A stretch of 64,000 bases of DNA. It comes from JALORV01 sp035429805 (GTDB lineage: Bacteria; Pseudomonadota; Gammaproteobacteria; Burkholderiales; Burkholderiaceae_F). The stretch lies in NCBI GenBank assembly GCA_035429805.1, contig DAOMFL010000006.1, positions 46,502 through 110,501 of the forward strand, written 5' to 3'. The notes below the pieces were generated by a model. It saw nothing but the letters and a program-made list of their open reading frames with translations, was not told the DNA's origin and did no database searches. Below are positions 42,320 to 50,725 of the stretch, piece by piece (positions within the stretch are counted from its first letter, which is position 1; each line of letters starts with the position of its first letter). The position numbers were made by a program, and so were the translations under genes.

Positions 42320-42856
42320 ATGGACGCGACAGGACGGAATCGGGAAGGCGGGTCAGGCGCGGGAGCGTTTGGGCGTTGCCTGCGGGTGGTCTCGTGCGTT
42401 GCACTGCTGGCTGCAGCCGTCGTCGCGGGAGCCGATGAACCGGCCCCCCTCACACTGCAGAATGACCCGCGCGCCATCCTCGAATCGGTCGCGCGCCGCA
42501 TGAGCGTCACTCTGAGGGCCGACGAGCCTCTGCCGGCCATCCATTTCGAACACAGCACGCCGCTCGCGCAGTTCCAGGAAGCCGTCGCTCCGCAGTGGCG
42601 CTTCCGGCCACCCCTGTTCGCCAACGTCTACGTGGTCGCGCGCAACGAAATCTACCTGACGGACGACCCCTCCTACTACCGGCGTCTGCACCGTACGCTG
42701 GACGAGTCGCTGGCGCACGAGTTCGCGCACTACCTGCAGGTGCGCTACTTCGGGGCCGATCTTGCCGAAGAGAGCTGCGAGACCGAGGCCGTCGCCGTGC
42801 AGATCGCCTTCCGCGACGAGATTTCGGGGCCGCCCGCGCCCGGCGAAACCAGCTGA
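42320..42856 (+). CDS. Secreted HExxH metallopeptidase-like protein
   Basis: 178 residues. A signal-like segment (LRVVSCVALLAAAVVAGA) precedes the mature protein. SLAHEFAHYLQVRYFG carries an HEFAH zinc motif, and CETEAVAVQIAF supplies a downstream Glu as a possible third ligand, as in DUF6647-like proteins. A small periplasmic zinc protein; substrate unknown. The start is uncertain: ATGs at 42278, 42308 and 42320 all fit; 42320 gives the most typical signal peptide. Confidence 0.7.
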   Translation: MDATGRNREGGSGAGAFGRCLRVVSCVALLAAAVVAGADEPAPLTLQNDPRAILESVARRMSVTLRADEPLPAIHFEHSTPLAQFQEAVAPQWRFRPPLFANVYVVARNEIYLTDDPSYYRRLHRTLDESLAHEFAHYLQVRYFGADLAEESCETEAVAVQIAFRDEISGPPAPGETS

Positions 42857-42873
42857 GCACCTGGCGGGCGCCG

Positions 42874-43836
42874 TCAGTACCCGCGGCTGCGGTCGACGGG
42901 GCCGCTCACCGCAGCGCCGCGCGTCCAGCGTTCGAGTTTTTCCGCCACCTGGGCAATCGCCGGAGCGAGTTCTGTCTCGGCGGCGACGTGCGGGGTGATG
43001 ACGATCTCCGGGCGCGACCAGAACGGATGGTCCGGCGGCAGCGGCTCGGTGGCGAAGACATCGAGTGTCGCGCCGGACAGGTGCCCGGCATCGAGCAGCG
43101 CCAGCAGATCATCCTCGACCAGCACCGAGCCGCGCCCCACGTTGATGACGTGCGCACCGCGTGCCAGGCGCTGCAGCGCCGGGCGGTCGAGCCGGCCGCG
43201 CGTTGCGTCCGTCGCTGGCAGTACGCTGATGAGCACGTCGAGTCCATCGAGGAAGCTCGCCCACTCGACCTCGCCGGCGCGGCAGTCGACGCCGCCGATC
43301 TGCCTGCGCGAGCGCGCGTGGCCGCGCACCGCGAAGCCGTGCCGCGCCAGATCCGCCGCGATCGCCGCGCCGATGACGCCGAGTCCGGCGACGCCGATGC
43401 TGTAGCGCTCGCGTGCCGGCAGCGACTGCGGCTGCCAGCGCCGCTCCGACTGTGACTGCGCATAACGGTCGAAGCGGCGGTAGACGCGCAGCACGGCGGC
43501 CAGCACGTACTCCGACAGCGCGCGCGCCATTCCGGCGTCTTCGAGCCGGAACAGCGCAACGTCGGGAGGGAAAGTGGGGAGCGCGAGCAGGGCGTCGACG
43601 CCCGCGCCGAGATTGAACACGGCCCGCAGGTGGTGCTGTTCGTCGAACAGTGCGGGCGGCGGCCTCCACACGACAGCCACGTCGGCCTGCGGAGCATGCA
43701 CATCGGCTGCAGCGAGGTCGGCATTCCGGGTCCAGACGTCGGCGTCGACGCCGCGCTGCCGCAGGGCCGAGTGCAGTGCTTCGGCCCACACCTGCGCGGT
43801 CGTCTCACGCGCGCAGAAGACGACTCGCAGCGTCAT
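42874..43836 (-). CDS. D-2-hydroxyacid dehydrogenase, GhrA-type
   Basis: 320 residues. Glyoxylate/hydroxypyruvate reductase A-like. It has NLGAGVDALL (substrate loop), the Rossmann motif GVAGLGVIGAAIA, the catalytic Arg in INVGRGSVLVE, the Glu in DVFATEPLP and the His in ITPHVAAETE. Reduces a 2-oxo acid with NAD(P)H. 12 bp downstream of liuD on the same strand. Confidence 0.88.
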   Translation of the reverse strand: MTLRVVFCARETTAQVWAEALHSALRQRGVDADVWTRNADLAAADVHAPQADVAVVWRPPPALFDEQHHLRAVFNLGAGVDALLALPTFPPDVALFRLEDAGMARALSEYVLAAVLRVYRRFDRYAQSQSERRWQPQSLPARERYSIGVAGLGVIGAAIAADLARHGFAVRGHARSRRQIGGVDCRAGEVEWASFLDGLDVLISVLPATDATRGRLDRPALQRLARGAHVINVGRGSVLVEDDLLALLDAGHLSGATLDVFATEPLPPDHPFWSRPEIVITPHVAAETELAPAIAQVAEKLERWTRGAAVSGPVDRSRGY

Positions 43837-43848
43837 CGGGCGTGTCGG

Positions 43849-45882
43849 TTACTCGGCCTCGAAGCGGACCAGTTCGGCACCTTCTGCGACCTGGTCGCCG
43901 ACCGCGTACAGCAGCTCGCCGACGACTCCGTCAGCCGGAGCAATGATCGTGTGCTCCATTTTCATCGCTTCCATCACCAGCAGCGGCGTGCCGCGCGAAA
44001 CGCGCGCGCCGGCATGCGTGGCGAGGGCAATGACCTTGCCGGGCATCGGCGCGGTGAGCCTGCCGCCCCCGGCCTCGTGCTCACCGGACTGCGCAATGAT
44101 GTCGACCAGAGCGAGCACGCGGTGCCGGCCCCGCGTGAACACGTGCAGCTCGTCGCCCTGGCGCACGACGTCGGCGACCAGCGAGCGGCCGCCAAAGGCG
44201 ATTGCGAGCCGGGTGCCCTCGGCGCGCGCGACCGACAGTGCCGCGTCGGCGCCTGCGTGCCGGAAGCGATAGCCGTTGCGCGCGTACTCGAGCTCGACAT
44301 CGTGCACGCCGCGCTCGGACTTGAACGTCAGCGTGCGCGTGTAGGTGGTGTTCAGCCGCCAGCCCTGCGTCGAGCTCCAGGGGTCGGGCGTCTCGGCGCG
44401 CGCATCGTCCGCGAGCACGCGGGCGCAGGCGAACGCCAGCAGCTCGTTGCCGACGCGCTCGTCGTGGGCGTCGTGCGCGAACAGCCGGTCGCGCTCGCGT
44501 TCGATCAGCCCGGTGTCGAGTTCGCCGGCGGCAAAGCTCGCGTTCGCGAACAGGCGCGAGAGGAAGTCAACGTTGTTCGCGAGGCCGACGATGTGCATGT
44601 CGCCCAGCGCCTCCTGCATGCGCGCGATCGCCTGCGGACGGTCCTCGCCCCAGACGATCAGCTTCGCGATCATCGGGTCGTAGTACGGGGTGATCTCGTC
44701 GCCCTCGCGCACGCCGGAATCAATGCGCACCGTCGCCGGGCGGTGGAACGGCTCGCCGTCCATATTGCGCATGAAGGCGACGTGCGCCGGCGTGGCGTAG
44801 TGCGCGAGGCGTCCGGTGGCCGGCAGGAAACCCTTGTCCGGATTTTCCGCGTAGACGCGCGCCTCGATCGCATGGCCCGAGATTTCGAGCGATTCCTGGA
44901 GCTTCGGCAGCATCGCCGTCAGCGGTTCGCCGGCGGCGACGCGCAGCTGCCACTCGACGAGGTCGTGGCCGGTGATCATCTCCGTCACCGGGTGCTCGAC
45001 CTGCAGCCGCGTGTTCATCTCCATGAAGAAGAAGTGGCCATGCGGGTCGGCGATGAACTCGACCGTGCCCGCGCCGACGTAACCGACCGCCTGCGCCGCC
45101 GCCACGGCGGCATCGCCCATTGCCTTGCGGCGCTCCGGCGTCATTCCCGGGGCGGGAGCTTCCTCGATCACCTTCTGGTGGCGGCGTTGCACCGAGCAGT
45201 CGCGCTCAAAGAGATACACGCCGTTGCCGACGCCGTCGGCGAAGATCTGGATCTCGATGTGCCGCGGGCGCTCGATGTACTTCTCGATCAGCACGCGGTC
45301 GTCGCCGAACGATGCGCGCGCCTCGCGCTGGCACGACTCGAGCGCCGGCCGGAAGTCGGCGGTCGAGGTGACGACGCGCATGCCCTTGCCGCCGCCTCCC
45401 GCACTCGCCTTGATCAGCACCGGGTAGCCGATCGAATCGGCCTGCGCATGCAGGTAAGTCGGCTCCTGCTTGGCGCCGTGGTAGCCCGGCACGAGCGGGA
45501 CTTTGGCGCGCTCCATCAGCGACTTGGCCTCGCTCTTGCTGCCCATCGCGTGGATCGCGAAAGGCGGCGGGCCGATGAACACGACGCCCGCATCGCTGCA
45601 CGCCTGAGCAAACGACTCGTTTTCCGACAGGAATCCGTAGCCGGGATGGACCGCCTGCGCGCCGGTGTCGCGAGCCGCCAGCAGGATCAGGTCGCCGCGC
45701 AGGTAGCTGTCCTTCGCGGCCGCGGGTCCGAGGCGCACGGCCTCGTCGGCGAGCGCGACATGCCGGCTGCCGGCATCGGCGTCCGAGTACACGGCGACGG
45801 TGCGCACGCCCATTTTGCGCGCCGTCGTGATGACGCGGCAGGCGATTTCGCCGCGGTTGGCAATGAGGATCTTGCGGAACAT
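43849..45882 (-). CDS. liuD: Methylcrotonyl-CoA carboxylase biotin-carboxylase/BCCP subunit
   Basis: 677 residues. Biotin carboxylase domain at residues 1-450 (KILIANRGEIACRV, ATP-grasp KASAGGGGKGM, EMNTRLQVEHPVTEM), linker, then BCCP at about 600-677 with the biotin lysine in VMEAMKMEH. With LiuB it carboxylates 3-methylcrotonyl-CoA in leucine breakdown; a related acyl-CoA (geranyl-, propionyl-) cannot be excluded from sequence alone. ATG at 45882 begins the conserved MFRKIL start; two diverged copies of this start lie upstream at 107-bp steps. Confidence 0.88.
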   Translation of the reverse strand: MFRKILIANRGEIACRVITTARKMGVRTVAVYSDADAGSRHVALADEAVRLGPAAAKDSYLRGDLILLAARDTGAQAVHPGYGFLSENESFAQACSDAGVVFIGPPPFAIHAMGSKSEAKSLMERAKVPLVPGYHGAKQEPTYLHAQADSIGYPVLIKASAGGGGKGMRVVTSTADFRPALESCQREARASFGDDRVLIEKYIERPRHIEIQIFADGVGNGVYLFERDCSVQRRHQKVIEEAPAPGMTPERRKAMGDAAVAAAQAVGYVGAGTVEFIADPHGHFFFMEMNTRLQVEHPVTEMITGHDLVEWQLRVAAGEPLTAMLPKLQESLEISGHAIEARVYAENPDKGFLPATGRLAHYATPAHVAFMRNMDGEPFHRPATVRIDSGVREGDEITPYYDPMIAKLIVWGEDRPQAIARMQEALGDMHIVGLANNVDFLSRLFANASFAAGELDTGLIERERDRLFAHDAHDERVGNELLAFACARVLADDARAETPDPWSSTQGWRLNTTYTRTLTFKSERGVHDVELEYARNGYRFRHAGADAALSVARAEGTRLAIAFGGRSLVADVVRQGDELHVFTRGRHRVLALVDIIAQSGEHEAGGGRLTAPMPGKVIALATHAGARVSRGTPLLVMEAMKMEHTIIAPADGVVGELLYAVGDQVAEGAELVRFEAE

Positions 45883-46096
45883 CGTCACCCCGCGGCTCGA
45901 TCGCCCGGCGCTGCGCGCCGAGCAGGATGGAACTCGCCGCCTGCGGCTGCTCGGGCGCCGCGGCTGGCAATCAGTATCTTGCGAAACATGTCCACTTCGC
46001 GGCGAAACCGTCCGGCGCCTGGCGCCGGGCGACATGAGGCTCGCAGCCCCTGGCTGCGCGGTCGCCTCGGTTGACAATGAATCTCCTGCCGAACAC
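45883..46096 (-). repeat. Two 107-bp tandem copies of the liuD start region
   Basis: The liuD start (ATG at 45882) recurs at 45989 (ATG TTT CGC AAG ATA) and, weaker, at 46096 (GTG TTC GGC AGG), both exactly 107 bp apart. Between them the units stay alignable (GGCGC stems, CTCGC, GGCTGC blocks). Each copy opens a short frame: from 45989 a 34-residue peptide beginning MFRKILIASRG that stops 3 bases before the liuD ATG, and from 46096 a 41-residue peptide beginning VFGRRFIVNRG. The leftmost-coded GTG has an AGGTGA site just after the DUF4126 stop. Confidence 0.65.
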
Positions 46097-46098
46097 GG

Positions 46099-46734
46099 TC
46101 ACCTCAGGGCCTTGTCGTCGGTGGCCGCCGTGGCCTCGGGCGAGCCGAACAGCGCGCGGAGGACGCGCCGCACGAAACGGAAGATCTTAGGCAGCAGCCA
46201 GATCGCGAGCAGCACCAGCGCGGCGACGATCGCGGCCGCCACCCACGGATAGGTCATCACGAGCCACAGCAGCCCGCCGACTGCGAGATCCTCGGCCAGC
46301 GAAAGCGCGACGTTCGAAATCGGTTCGGGCGACGTGTTCGCCGCTGCGCGCGTGCCCGCCTTCGTGAAATGGCTGGTTGCGGCCAGCGTTCCGCCGAGGA
46401 TCGCGGCCGCCGTTGTCCACGCGGCGCTGTCCATGCCGCCGAAGACTCCCGCCGCGAGCGCGGCGCCGGCCGGGATGCGGATGAAGGTCTGGATACCGTC
46501 CCAGATCGAGTCGACGCCGGGAATCTTGTCGGCGACGAATTCGACCAGGAACATCACCCCGGCCGCAATCAGCACAAACGGATGCTGCAGGACCGCCAGG
46601 CCCGCGGGCAGCGCGACCCACCCGGCGTAGCCGACGAGTCCGACCACCAGCAGCACCGCATACAGCCGGATGCCGCTCGCAAACCCCAGCACCGCTGCCA
46701 GCGCAACCAGTTGAGTCAGGTCCAGCGAATCCAT
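46099..46734 (-). CDS. DUF4126 membrane protein
   Basis: 211 residues, about five membrane segments. ALAAVLGFASGIRLYAVLL at the start, and EFVADKIPGVDSIWDGIQTFIRIPAGAAL-type core (EFVADKIPGVDSIWD) match DUF4126. TSHFTKAGTRAAANTSPEP follows. Inner-membrane protein of unknown function. Between liuC and liuD on the same strand and probably co-transcribed; its stop is 2 bp before the GTG of the first liuD-start copy. Confidence 0.84.
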   Translation of the reverse strand: MDSLDLTQLVALAAVLGFASGIRLYAVLLVVGLVGYAGWVALPAGLAVLQHPFVLIAAGVMFLVEFVADKIPGVDSIWDGIQTFIRIPAGAALAAGVFGGMDSAAWTTAAAILGGTLAATSHFTKAGTRAAANTSPEPISNVALSLAEDLAVGGLLWLVMTYPWVAAAIVAALVLLAIWLLPKIFRFVRRVLRALFGSPEATAATDDKALR

Positions 46735-46778
46735 TCCACCTCGACGCGCCTCGCAGGGTTCGCCTGACCAGCGTGCAG

Positions 46779-46891
46779 TTGTACTCGAGTCGGGCGCCCG
46801 GCCGCTCCGAAGCCCGACTCGCCAATCCTAGCGGTCGAGATGCACGTGCATCGGCGCAGCCGATGCGTACATCTCGACCGAATCACCTACA
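46779..46891. repeat. Two-hairpin dispersed repeat, copy 1
   Basis: Hairpin 1: GAGTCGGGC (46787-46795) with GCCCGACTC (46812-46820). Hairpin 2: GTCGAGATG (46834-46842) with CATCTCGAC (46870-46878), inner stem GCATCGG (46848-46854) with CCGATGC (46860-46866), conserved loop CGCAG and internal loop CACGT/GTA. TTGTA begins the element and CTACA ends it; the CTA is the complement of the liuC stop codon. A second copy lies at 55479-55586. Confidence 0.8.
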
Positions 46892-47717
46892 TCTCTTCAT
46901 CATCCCCATCCTGCACCGCCATCGCTTCGTACTCGGCGATCCAGCGTGCCTTGCGCTTCTCGAGGAAGGCGCGCACGCCTTCGCGCCCGTCGTCGCTGGT
47001 GCGGATCGAGGCGATGCGTTCGGCGGTGTCGGCCACCAGCGCGTCGTCGATCGGGCGGCCCGCGAGCTCGCGCACCAGGCGCTTGGATTCCGCCACGGCG
47101 TGAGCGCTGGTCTGCATCAGCGTGCCCAGCAGATCGTTGATGCGGGCGTCGATCTCCGCCGGGTCCGTGAGCTCGTGGACCAGGCCAATGCGGAACGCTT
47201 CGGATGCCGCGAACTTCTCTGCGGTCAGGAAATAGCGGCGCGCGGCATTGGTGCCGATCGCGCGCATCACGTATGGGCCGATGGTGGCCGGGATCAGGCC
47301 CAGCCGGGTCTCGCTGAGGCAGAAGCTCGCTTCGACCGAGGCGACCGCGATGTCGCACACGGCGACAAGGCCGACGCCGCCGGCATACGCGTCGCCGTGC
47401 ACGCGCGCAATGACCGGCTTCGGACATTCGTGGATCGTGCGCAGCATCGTGGCGAGCTTCATCGCATCGGCGCGGTTCTCGTCGTGCGTGAAGGACGCCA
47501 TGCGTTTCATCCACGCGAGGTCGGCGCCGGCGCAGAAGGCCGGCCCCCTGCCGGCCAGCACGACGGCGCGCACGTCGGGGTCCGCACCGAGCGTCCGGAA
47601 CGCGTCGGTCAGCTCGGCGATCGAGGCTTCATTAAAGGCGTTGCGCACGGTCTCGCGCGCCATCCAGACGACGGCGACGCGATGGTTGATCGTGATCTCG
47701 AGGGTCGTGGTGGTCAT
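46887..47717 (-). CDS. liuC: Methylglutaconyl-CoA hydratase
   Basis: 276 residues, enoyl-CoA hydratase family. It has GRGPAFCAGADLAWMKRMA (oxyanion hole; methylglutaconyl-CoA hydratases share this ADLAWM form), VHGDAYAGGVGLVAVCDIAVA and FCLSETRLGLIPATIGPYV. It hydrates 3-methylglutaconyl-CoA to HMG-CoA, the step between LiuBD and MvaB. Ends at the first two-hairpin repeat. Confidence 0.88.
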   Translation of the reverse strand: MTTTTLEITINHRVAVVWMARETVRNAFNEASIAELTDAFRTLGADPDVRAVVLAGRGPAFCAGADLAWMKRMASFTHDENRADAMKLATMLRTIHECPKPVIARVHGDAYAGGVGLVAVCDIAVASVEASFCLSETRLGLIPATIGPYVMRAIGTNAARRYFLTAEKFAASEAFRIGLVHELTDPAEIDARINDLLGTLMQTSAHAVAESKRLVRELAGRPIDDALVADTAERIASIRTSDDGREGVRAFLEKRKARWIAEYEAMAVQDGDDEEM

Positions 47718-47887
47718 CTCATCGGCCTGTATGGCCGCCGGCGGACGGCGAACCCGGCGGCAGGATGCTCATCCTAGTCGAGGAACCGTTGCGCAGGCCG
47801 GTCCGTGCCCCGGCGCCCGTCCCTGCCGTCGCCTCGGAACACGACGCCGGACGGAACCGTGCCAGGGCAGCTCGCCGGGCGTTCGTT

Positions 47888-49045
47888 TCAACCGGTCGGT
47901 GCCCATCGCTTGGCCACCTCTTCCAGCATCACCTCGGTCGCGCCGCCGCCGATCGCGAGCACGCGCGCGTCGCGCACCAGCCGCTCGATCGGGCTCTCGC
48001 GCATGTAACCCATGCCGCCATGGAACTGCTGGCAGTCATAAGCGACCTCGTTGACGAGTTCGCCCGTGAGCGCCTTCAGCATCGATACCTTGCGCACGGC
48101 GTCACGCTGCGCATCGACGAGCGCTGCGCAGTGGTAGAGCAGCTGCCGCGCCGCTTCGGTCTTGGCGGCCAGCATCGAGAGGCGCTGCCGGATCGCCTGC
48201 TTGTCCCACAGGGGCGACCCGAACGCGCGGCGCTCGCTGACGTAGCGAAACGTCAGGTCGAGCATCGTCAGGCAGTGCCCGACGGCCATCGCGCCGAGCG
48301 CGATCCGCTCGGTCTGGAAGTTGCGCATGATCGCGTAGAAGCCGCCGTTCTCCGTCCCGATCAGGTGGCCGGCCGGAACGCGGCAGTCCTCGAACACCAG
48401 CTCGGCCGTGTCGGAGGCCAGCCAGCCCTGCTTCTTCAGCGCGCGCCCGACGCGGAGGCCCGGCGTGCCGCGCTCGACCGCGAAGATCGAGAGGCCGCGT
48501 GAACCCCGGGAGCTCGCATCGGTGCGGGCGGCAACGAACACCAGGTCCGCCAGCACGCCGTTGGTGATGAACATCTTGCTGCCATTGAGCACCCAGTGGT
48601 CGCCGTCGCGCGTGGCGCGTGTGCGGATCGACGCGACGTCCGAACCGGCATCGGGCTCGGTCACGGCGACCGCGGTGATCAGTTCGCCGGTGATCACCCG
48701 CGGCAGCCAGCGCTGCTTCTGCTCCGGCGATCCGCCGTGGGCAAGGTGCGGGCTCGCCATGTCGGTGTGCACGAGCACCGTGATGATGAAGCCGCCGGAG
48801 GTCGAGCGCGACAGCGCCTCCTGGAACACGACATTGGTCGTCATGTCGGCGCCCGCGCCACCGTAGTCGGACGGGTACATCAGTCCGAGCCAGCCGAGCG
48901 CACCCATCCGGCGCAGCACGTCGCGCGGCGTCGCGCCGGATTCATCCCACGCCAGCGCATGCGGCTCGACTTCGGCCGCGATGAAGCGCGCGACCTGGCG
49001 CCGCAGGTCCTCGTGTTCCGGGCGCGCGCAGGCGCTCTGCGTCAT
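47888..49045 (-). CDS. Acyl-CoA dehydrogenase
   Basis: 385 residues. FAD flavoprotein oxidising an acyl-CoA to the 2-enoyl-CoA. VAVTEPDAGSDVASIRT is the FAD/substrate motif. The usual Glu near the C-terminus (YEGTS in medium-chain enzymes) is replaced by Gly (IGGGATEVM), and FQTERIALG offers the Glu used in isovaleryl- and long-chain enzymes. It lies between liuC and liuB, so a branched substrate is plausible but not shown. Confidence 0.85.
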   Translation of the reverse strand: MTQSACARPEHEDLRRQVARFIAAEVEPHALAWDESGATPRDVLRRMGALGWLGLMYPSDYGGAGADMTTNVVFQEALSRSTSGGFIITVLVHTDMASPHLAHGGSPEQKQRWLPRVITGELITAVAVTEPDAGSDVASIRTRATRDGDHWVLNGSKMFITNGVLADLVFVAARTDASSRGSRGLSIFAVERGTPGLRVGRALKKQGWLASDTAELVFEDCRVPAGHLIGTENGGFYAIMRNFQTERIALGAMAVGHCLTMLDLTFRYVSERRAFGSPLWDKQAIRQRLSMLAAKTEAARQLLYHCAALVDAQRDAVRKVSMLKALTGELVNEVAYDCQQFHGGMGYMRESPIERLVRDARVLAIGGGATEVMLEEVAKRWAPTG

Positions 49046-49057
49046 GGCCCGGGTCCG

Positions 49058-50665
49058 CTACATCCGGAACACGCCGAAGGTCGTGTCCGGGATCGGCGCA
49101 TTAAGCGTCGCGCTGAGGGCGAGGGCCAGCGTCTCGCGCGTGTCGAGCGGGTCGATGACGCCGTCGTCCCACAACCGCGCGGTGGCATAGTACGGGTGAC
49201 CCTGGTGCTCGTACTGCGCGAGGATCGGCGCCTTGAACTTCTTCTCGTCCTCGGCGCTCCAGGTGCCGCCCTTGGCCTCGATGTTGTCGCGCCGCACGGT
49301 GGCCAGCACGCTCGCCGCCTGCTCGCCGCCCATGACGCTGATGCGCGCGTTGGGCCACATCCAGACGAAGCGCGGGCCGAAGGCGCGGCCGCACATGCCG
49401 TAGTTGCCCGCGCCGAAGCTGCCGCCGATGATCACCGTGAACTTCGGCACCTGGGCGCAGCTCACGGCAGTGACCATCTTCGCGCCGTGGCGCGCAATGC
49501 CTTCGTTCTCGACCTTGCGCCCGACCATGAAGCCGCTGATGTTCTGCAGGAACACGAGCGGCACCTTGCGCTGGCAGCACAGTTCGATGAAGTGCGCGCC
49601 CTTTTGCGCACTCTCCGAGAACAGGATGCCGTTGTTGGCGACGATGCCGACCGGCATGCCGCGGATCCAGGCGAAACCGGTGACGAGCGTGGAGCCGTAG
49701 CGCGCTTTCCACTCATCGAACTCGGAGCCGTCGACGATGCGCGCGATCACCTCATGCACGTCGTAGGGCTTGCGCGTGTCGGTCGGGATGATGCCGTACA
49801 GATCGGCGGCGGCGTGCTTCGGTTCGCGCGGTTCGCGCACCTGCAGCGGCTGCGGCTTGGCGTAATTGGTGGTGGCGAGGATGCGGCGCGCGAGCGCCAG
49901 CGCGTGCGCGTCGCTCGACGCCAGGTGATCGGCCACGCCCGACAGGCGTGTGTGCACATCGCCGCCGCCGAGATCCTCGGCGCTGACGACTTCACCGGTC
50001 GCTGCCTTCACCAGCGGCGGCCCGCCGAGAAAGATCGTGCCCTGGTTGGCGACGATGATCGACTCGTCCGACATCGCCGGCACGTACGCGCCGCCCGCGG
50101 TGCATGAGCCGAGCACGACGGCGATCTGCGGGATGCCCTGCGCCGACAGCGTGGCCTGGTTGTAGAAGATGCGGCCGAAGTGCTCGCGGTCCGGGAACAC
50201 GTCGTCCTGGTTCGGCAGATTGGCGCCGCCGGAGTCGACGAGGTAGATGCACGGCAGGCGGTTCTCGCGCGCGATCTCCTGCGCCCGCAGGTGCTTCTTC
50301 ACGGTCATCGGGTAATAGGTGCCGCCCTTGACCGTCGCGTCGTTGCAGACGATCACGCACTCGCGCCCGGAAACGCGGCCGACGCCGGTGATGATGCCGG
50401 CTGACGGCGCCGCGCCGTCGTACATGTCCCACGCCGCCAGTTGCGACAGTTCCAGAAACGGCGTGCCCGGATCGAGCAGCAGCTGTACGCGGTCGCGCGG
50501 GAGCAGCTTGCCGCGCGCTGCGTGCTTGGCACGCGCTTCGGCGCCGCCGCCGGCGGCCACCTGCGTGATCTTCGCCTTGAGGTCGGCAGCCTGCGCGCTC
50601 ATCGACTCGGCGTTGGCCTTGAACTCGGGACTGCGCGGATTGAGACGTGTCTCCAGGATCGTCAT
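49058..50665 (-). CDS. liuB: Methylcrotonyl-CoA carboxylase carboxyltransferase subunit
   Basis: 535 residues. Carboxyltransferase fold with two crotonase-like halves: YLVDSGGANLPNQDDVFPD, VVLGSCTAGGAYVPAMSDE, and GGSFGAGNYGMCGRAF. The LPNQDDVFPD form is typical of methylcrotonyl-CoA carboxylase beta chains. Pairs with LiuD. ATG at 50665, 13 bp upstream of the acyl-CoA dehydrogenase. Confidence 0.9.
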   Translation of the reverse strand: MTILETRLNPRSPEFKANAESMSAQAADLKAKITQVAAGGGAEARAKHAARGKLLPRDRVQLLLDPGTPFLELSQLAAWDMYDGAAPSAGIITGVGRVSGRECVIVCNDATVKGGTYYPMTVKKHLRAQEIARENRLPCIYLVDSGGANLPNQDDVFPDREHFGRIFYNQATLSAQGIPQIAVVLGSCTAGGAYVPAMSDESIIVANQGTIFLGGPPLVKAATGEVVSAEDLGGGDVHTRLSGVADHLASSDAHALALARRILATTNYAKPQPLQVREPREPKHAAADLYGIIPTDTRKPYDVHEVIARIVDGSEFDEWKARYGSTLVTGFAWIRGMPVGIVANNGILFSESAQKGAHFIELCCQRKVPLVFLQNISGFMVGRKVENEGIARHGAKMVTAVSCAQVPKFTVIIGGSFGAGNYGMCGRAFGPRFVWMWPNARISVMGGEQAASVLATVRRDNIEAKGGTWSAEDEKKFKAPILAQYEHQGHPYYATARLWDDGVIDPLDTRETLALALSATLNAPIPDTTFGVFRM

Positions 50666-50725
50666 CGTTCTCGTCCGGGTGGGAGCGCGGCGTCTGCAGC
50701 GCCGTCAGGCGAATGGTAGCCGGGC

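Noticed and set aside
43630..46074. 814-residue plus-strand frame antisense to liuD
   Set aside because: It mirrors the codon structure of liuD, is rich in His, Arg and Asp and has no recognisable motif.
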